From: an uncultured Flavobacterium sp.
GTDB lineage: Bacteria; Bacteroidota; Bacteroidia; Flavobacteriales; Flavobacteriaceae
Reading direction: 5' to 3'
NCBI RefSeq assembly: GCF_946478785.1
Contig: NZ_CAMLDD010000012.1
Span: forward strand, 78,449 to 142,448
DNA: 64,000 nucleotides
Shown here piece by piece: positions 63,979 to 64,000 of the stretch (its first letter is position 1; every line of letters starts with the position of its first letter). Both the position numbers and the translations under genes were made by a program. The notes under the pieces are model-generated. The model saw only the letters and a program-made list of their open reading frames with translations. It was not told the origin of the DNA and made no database searches.

Positions 63979-64000
63979 TCACGTTACTCAAAAGACAACC

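Noticed and set aside
1..64000. CRISPR array
   Set aside because: The repeats found are palindromic elements dispersed over the window, without regular direct-repeat spacing or cas genes.

Overview
The window looks like a piece of a Flavobacterium-type (Bacteroidota) chromosome. It is AT-rich, start codons mostly lack a Shine-Dalgarno sequence, and several genes have the Bacteroidota -7 promoter box TAnnTTTG (the lysS promoter also has a TTG 19 nt upstream). Protein families typical of the group are present: the putative porin family, DUF4136, DUF4230, DUF5522 and long urocanate hydratase. The genus is an inference; no rRNA or intact tRNA gene is present.

Layout. 1-4.1 kb: 3' end of an RND efflux pump gene and its outer-membrane channel, closed by a terminator. 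4.1-15.7 kb: a loose, gene-poor, stress-flavoured region with a histidine-kinase remnant, a secreted beta-helix protein, an MscS channel, an MFS exporter, an SPW-repeat protein, a lipoprotein-type SDR, DUF763 and several small proteins, plus a 0.9-kb non-coding stretch with a perfect 44-bp palindrome. 15.7-25.8 kb: housekeeping genes (cystathionine-beta-synthase-like enzyme, porin, rnhB, Crp/Fnr regulator with an SDR, lipB, secreted proteins, lysS). 25.9-27.9 kb: a tRNA-like relic, then a two-gene AAA-ATPase plus RloB/TOPRIM-like nuclease pair, which is the best candidate for an antiphage system. 28-47.5 kb: metabolism (two 2-hydroxyacid dehydrogenases, hemL, glucosaminidase, D-cysteine desulfhydrase/ACC-deaminase-like enzyme, hutU, ilvA, truncated haemoglobin, aromatic amino acid hydroxylase, LLM oxidoreductase) mixed with small hypotheticals.

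47.6-59 kb is one functional unit for potassium uptake: a sigma-54 response regulator, a DUF389 membrane protein, a small conserved-looking protein, two membrane micropeptides (one is KdpF), kdpA, kdpB, kdpC, a KdpD reduced to its cytoplasmic sensor part, and a separate membrane histidine kinase. No KdpE-type regulator is present, so the NtrC-type regulator is the natural partner. 59-64 kb: APC permease, a methionine aminopeptidase pseudogene, a DUF4377 lipoprotein, a LysM-NlpC/P60 hydrolase and a truncated IS3-family element at the right edge.

Intergenic spaces carry many interspersed palindromic repeats. Three copies of one family (near 23.9, 55.6 and 63.2 kb) have different but fully complementary hairpin stems, which is direct evidence for a conserved RNA or DNA fold; a fourth, more degenerate copy lies near 60.7 kb.
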